From an uncultured Bacilli bacterium (GTDB lineage: Bacteria > Bacillota_I > Bacilli_A > RF39 > UBA660): 64,000 nt of DNA. The notes under the pieces were generated by a model. That model ran no database searches and was not told the origin of the DNA. It saw only the letters and a program-made list of their open reading frames with translations. Location of the stretch: the NCBI GenBank assembly GCA_934101595.1, contig CAKORR010000001.1:186001-250000 (forward strand), in the 5' to 3' direction. Numbering within the stretch: the first letter of the stretch is position 1; each line of letters starts with the position of its first letter. Below are positions 62,001-64,000 of this stretch, one piece after another. Made by a program: the position numbers and the translations under genes.

Positions 62001-62187
62001 TGGTAAATTTATAACCGTTTCCAATTTTATTATTTATAATATCACTACTGGAAGCCGATTTACTCGCTTTCTCATCATAGCTAGCATTATAAATTGTATC
62101 AGCCCTTACATCGCTTATTCCACATAATAGGGATAGTAATAATAGTATAATTGTTATGTTTATGTTTTTACTTTTTGCCTTAATCAT
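59035..62187 (-). CDS. Giant Cys-rich secreted protein (cassette B)
   Basis: 1050 aa. Signal peptide (1-29, ending VRA). YCVDPG at 74-79, then a Ser/Gly-rich spacer (about 232-252), Cys-rich middle domains with CSIRCIEDFSMNLPGP and GTFFTIDDK, and a C-terminal cysteine cluster (CPGCDVGCGR, CNSLCKVACVGGGC) leading to GFLATYRTISLN. It ends FTGPAKK without an anchor, while the cassette A protein ends FVGPAYK. The start overlaps the membrane-protein gene by ATGA. Same family as the 54612 protein, about 120 residues longer. Probably a surface adhesin or filament cap held by disulfides (inference). Confidence 0.8.
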   Translation of the reverse strand: MIKAKSKNINITIILLLLSLLCGISDVRADTIYNASYDEKASKSASSSDIINNKIGNGYKFTMDDGNGNKFNAYCVDPGGANPASGKTYQYTEVTNVNSTLKSQASVICSSARSEAEASALLRYQNVNSKIEGNNVLTSDTSGANAYLDAGFSNKDSEKIYKDATNSSNYIPSINVTYNEENTIATVIITNPTSGGSFKLFGNIQCTKNTNGDKLVCRANSCKGTDFVEGKVTYQSSSSGDGSESGDGSSGSSSSGNNISCTAKYYKYADPTSGGTPQYLISCFCNDAGGSKPWANKASDKDNLPDSKGDLSTPILLSCSEDPGDDNFPCFNLEFNYQDFNSDGSEICTENGNTVIQVSEKEEKSKETFDMDECLEKEVQNFDMGGISILANEAFNGYDSKYSNFCSIRCIEDFSMNLPGPDGKKGSESVVVNAGTFFTIDDKDGKISSNSTLKCYEALHPDEYNKYIQQQRNKVADAYNDMQIYKVAKDADRWKNEVCNVETSSKQGPCISYKTVTDPETGETSDECASHLYSWTAWIPDDQEEYSVGRNCVELTTDKYNEKYRTKDCVVIEWEATPAESGENTDGEVPEATKRKLEASCNEKRNKKITEITSNDAISNFETAQSTASNNITNADNYWKTFCDGWDITKLKNYNELPVCPGNITFSWFDNDWDDVKLDGTISKPYSKTTKETSDKAQFQAMIGLCNKKSCTDSDANNRRSDKYKNALYAHQILEIKSTYTFDNYFKVDNSNSVIKVPKPSDTSTSDGYIIHGFPVQSTTPRGTYEYWYDYGSIGYGYNSNGATCSGRLNGVINSLYGGMWEPFNTCTYTVNNCPGCDVGCGRDDSYEECVLKQKTCNSLCKVACVGGGCILDANAGFLATYRTISLNNFLAGRTNSIITAPDVTTLLAYNDTSLNSLLAIEAAPPVNSLVSSTNKFSIYKSNWDTPKGVKVASKITGDGEKIYDYDKDPEYSFILNPGIIAKIKEYNEKTAKKNGKYNSLENLSCNFKDNYYQCTSPFIDKEYGLKVKNFKHESYSGYEIEEFTGPAKK

Positions 62188-62939
62188 AATACTCTACTTC
62201 TCTTTCTTCTTATAAGTATCACAATTACTATTCCTACTATAGTTGCAGTTGATATTCCAGTAATTAAAACGGCCTTTTTATTCTTATTAATAAAGTTTGT
62301 AACTTTCTTTATAGGCGATTCATTTTTTTTAATATTCTTTTTTTCATCGCCTTTTTTTTGTTTATCTAAAATTTTATTTAAAGAACTAACTATATAATCA
62401 TAATCATAATCTGCGGATAAATATTTTTGACATAAAGCATTATCCTTAAGAGTACTACAAATCATTGTTGATGCGACAGGATTAAACTTAGGAAGGGTTA
62501 TAACCCCTTTTCTAATTTCAGTGTCATAACAACTAGAATCTATTGATCCATAAATAATATAGTTATAAGTAGTTACTTTACTTAAATCAGTTTGATTAAA
62601 TGAATATACTCCATTATCTGTATCACTATATTTAATTGTTTTAGTATCACTATTAACATTATTTGTTATTTTAACATATACATCGTTAGTTATATTAACA
62701 GTATTTATTTTAAAATATAATTTATTAACAACGTATTCCTCTGGATCTCCCTCATATCCCTCAGGAGGAAGAAATGTTCCCTTAGGATATGGTTCTTCGA
62801 CTTCTTCATATGATACTTTTACTTGAGCTGCTATTTTACCTAATAAAACTTTATCTTTATTAGTACATTCGGCATAGCAATTACTATTTAAAATAATAAA
62901 TGATATAATCGTAAACAATATTAATTTTGCTTTTTTCAT
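62184..62939 (-). CDS. Type I membrane protein (cassette B)
   Basis: 251 aa from the ATG at 62939, which has GGGTGA upstream; the longer frame to 62993 has no site and runs through the promoter. Signal peptide (1-23), an extracellular domain of about 185 residues with four cysteines in the same positions as the cassette A paralogue, a Lys-rich linker and a C-terminal membrane helix (about 222-244) with RRKRSR. It is the first gene of cassette B. It probably holds the giant protein at the membrane. Confidence 0.72.
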   Translation of the reverse strand: MKKAKLILFTIISFIILNSNCYAECTNKDKVLLGKIAAQVKVSYEEVEEPYPKGTFLPPEGYEGDPEEYVVNKLYFKINTVNITNDVYVKITNNVNSDTKTIKYSDTDNGVYSFNQTDLSKVTTYNYIIYGSIDSSCYDTEIRKGVITLPKFNPVASTMICSTLKDNALCQKYLSADYDYDYIVSSLNKILDKQKKGDEKKNIKKNESPIKKVTNFINKNKKAVLITGISTATIVGIVIVILIRRKRSRVL

Positions 62940-62953
62940 ATTTTCACCCACTA

Positions 62954-62995
62954 TCCTATATAGAATTTTATCATATAAAATGTCTAATATCAATT
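62954..62995 (-). promoter_or_regulatory. Promoter of cassette B
   Basis: TTGATA and TAAAAT 17 bases apart on the minus strand, in the same 40-base context as the cassette A promoter. Confidence 0.6.
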
Positions 62996-63002
62996 AATAA
63001 AA

Positions 63003-63031
63003 TTGAATAGTAAAAATTTTTGTGTTATATT
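63003..63031 (+). promoter_or_regulatory. Promoter of the CPBP protease gene
   Basis: TTGAAT and TATATT 17 bases apart on the plus strand, 17 bases before the ATG at 63049. Confidence 0.6.
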
Positions 63032-63048
63032 TTTTAATGGTGAATGGT

Positions 63049-63723
63049 ATGAAAAACAAAGTATTAAATAAATTCCATAAGATTTTAAAATCATTTGGAA
63101 TTATATTCTTGTATATTTTTTTACAAGTTATGTTAGGAGATATTTTTAAGCTTAATTTAAGTAGTAAAAATGCCTTTATTTATCGAAATAGTTTACTACT
63201 TATATATGTGTTATTATTTTTAATTATTAGTTTATTTTTCTTGCCAAAATTAATTAAAGATCTTAAAAGTTTTAAAAAAGAATATCTTTTTATTGCTCTA
63301 AAGAATTGGGTTTATGGATTTATAGTTATGATTATTAGTAATTTATATCTTATTCATTTTGTTGGTAATATTGCTGGTAACGAAGCTACTAATCGTACTT
63401 TGTTAAGTAGTTATCCTATCCAAGCTATTTTAATAATGTCAGTTTTTGCTCCGGCTTTAGAAGAAATAGTATTTAGATTAAATATTAAAAACGCTATAAA
63501 TAATAAATATATATTTATGTTAGTATCCGGATTATTATTTGGAAGTATGCATGTGGCGTCATTTTCTAGTTTAAAAGAATTGTTGTTTTTAATTCCATAT
63601 GGATCTTTAGGTTTCTTCTTTGCTAAAACTAATTATGAGACAGATAATATATTTCCTTCAATTATTAGTCATTCATTCCATAATACTTTATCAATTCTTT
63701 TAATTTTCTTGGTAGGTATTTAA
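63049..63723 (+). CDS. CPBP-family intramembrane metalloprotease
   Basis: 224 aa with about seven membrane helices. CPBP motifs: EEIVFR near 142-147 (the glutamates bind the metal), then FGSMHVASF and SHSFHNTLS. Relatives process membrane substrates or give bacteriocin self-immunity; the substrate is unknown. I chose the ATG at 63049 with GGTGA upstream; an earlier in-frame ATG (63022) overlaps the -10 box. It is followed by a phosphoesterase-like gene in the same direction. Confidence 0.88.
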   Translation: MKNKVLNKFHKILKSFGIIFLYIFLQVMLGDIFKLNLSSKNAFIYRNSLLLIYVLLFLIISLFFLPKLIKDLKSFKKEYLFIALKNWVYGFIVMIISNLYLIHFVGNIAGNEATNRTLLSSYPIQAILIMSVFAPALEEIVFRLNIKNAINNKYIFMLVSGLLFGSMHVASFSSLKELLFLIPYGSLGFFFAKTNYETDNIFPSIISHSFHNTLSILLIFLVGI

Positions 63724-63724
63724 A

Positions 63725-64000
63725 ATGAAGAAAAGTGTTAAGTTAATAATCTTTATTATAATTACTATATCTATTTTATTTATATATGGAAGATTTATAA
63801 ATACTAAGGGATTAAAAACTTATGAATATGGCGTAGTAGATAAAAACTTACCAGAAAGTTTTAATGGCCTTAAAATTGTCCATTTTGGTAGTATTCTATT
63901 TGGAAGAACTACCACCATAAGTGATATTAATAATGTTGTTAAAGAAATTAATAATATAAATCCGGATATTGTAATATATGATGGTGATTTATATGAAAGT
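63725..64000 (+). CDS. Metallophosphoesterase-like protein (3' end beyond window)
   Basis: The first 92 codons. One N-terminal membrane segment (about 5-20), then GLKIVHFGSILFGRTT, which aligns with the first metal motif of YkuE-like phosphoesterases (HFSDIHYG), and PDIVIYDGDL, the second motif. In the first motif the D and H that bind the metal are S and L, so this site looks lost. Whether the rest is intact cannot be seen. It starts two bases after the CPBP stop, with GGTAGG upstream. Confidence 0.72.
   Translation, partial: MKKSVKLIIFIIITISILFIYGRFINTKGLKTYEYGVVDKNLPESFNGLKIVHFGSILFGRTTTISDINNVVKEINNINPDIVIYDGDLYES

Noticed and set aside
54612..62187. Giant proteins as sortase-anchored adhesins
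   Set aside because: Neither has an LPXTG motif, a C-terminal hydrophobic segment or a basic tail; they end in FVGPAYK and FTGPAKK.
1..64000. UGA read as Trp (mycoplasma-type code)
   Set aside because: All supported genes use UGG for Trp and several end at UGA with ATGA overlaps; only the tsf fragment has odd UGA codons.
1..64000. CRISPR array or insertion sequence
   Set aside because: I saw no regularly spaced repeats and no transposase-like reading frame in the window; the only long direct repeat is the 241-bp pair.

Overview
The window is AT-rich (roughly 30% G+C by eye), gene-dense and mostly coded on the minus strand. It looks like the chromosome of a low-GC Gram-positive bacterium (Bacillota). 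Supporting signs are a leucyl T-box leader, extended Shine-Dalgarno sites, TTGACA/TATAAT promoters, U-tract terminators and no outer-membrane genes. UGA is a stop: Trp is coded by UGG throughout. The gene content fits a small-genome gut Bacilli lineage (RF39-like or a relative), but that placement is inference.

Region by region. 1-2155: the start of a three-Cys-motif partner gene (tcmP) behind an attenuator-like hairpin, tRNA-His, a stand-alone ClpB-like AAA+ protein and tRNA-Asn. 2253-6537: nucleoside salvage (hpt, pyrimidine-nucleoside phosphorylase), rmuC, a VTT/DedA-like membrane protein and a rhodanese. 6605-17823: a compact Gram-positive type IV secretion locus in about two transcription units: two VirB2-like pilins, a VirB6/TrbL protein, PrgI, a VirB4 divided over two ORFs, a SpoIID plus C39-like wall-hydrolase fusion, a surface protein and a VirD4 coupling protein. 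No relaxase or integrase is visible. 17894-36551: housekeeping genes (vanY-like, trmL, Ca2+-ATPase, rpmF, yceD, tmcAL, mutM, polA, leuS, a GH31 glycosidase, a radical SAM protein). Inside this stretch a 241-bp direct repeat brackets about 1.28 kb of inserted DNA. 36601-39849: an acetyltransferase plus ABC-2 exporter operon behind a structured leader with a terminator. 39872-43660: small membrane and unknown proteins, a structured intergenic region, tRNA-Thr, tRNA-Arg and an HD hydrolase.

43740-62939 is the most unusual part. A Tad-like pilus/secretion locus (TadZ, TadA, TadB, TadC, four short pseudopilins, two CpaB-like SAF proteins) carries two paralogous cassettes. Each cassette encodes a type I membrane protein, a giant Cys-rich secreted protein (930 and 1050 aa) and a CpaB, and each starts from a near-identical promoter. 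A VirB2-like gene related to the T4SS pilins sits beside it under its own near-consensus promoter. A CcdA/DsbD-like redox transporter with a glutaredoxin domain, a thioredoxin and a cysteine desulfurase follow directly. Nearly all exported Tad parts have even, conserved cysteine sets, so I read the region as a disulfide-stabilised surface appendage with local thiol chemistry. The window ends with a CPBP protease and the start of a degenerate metallophosphoesterase.
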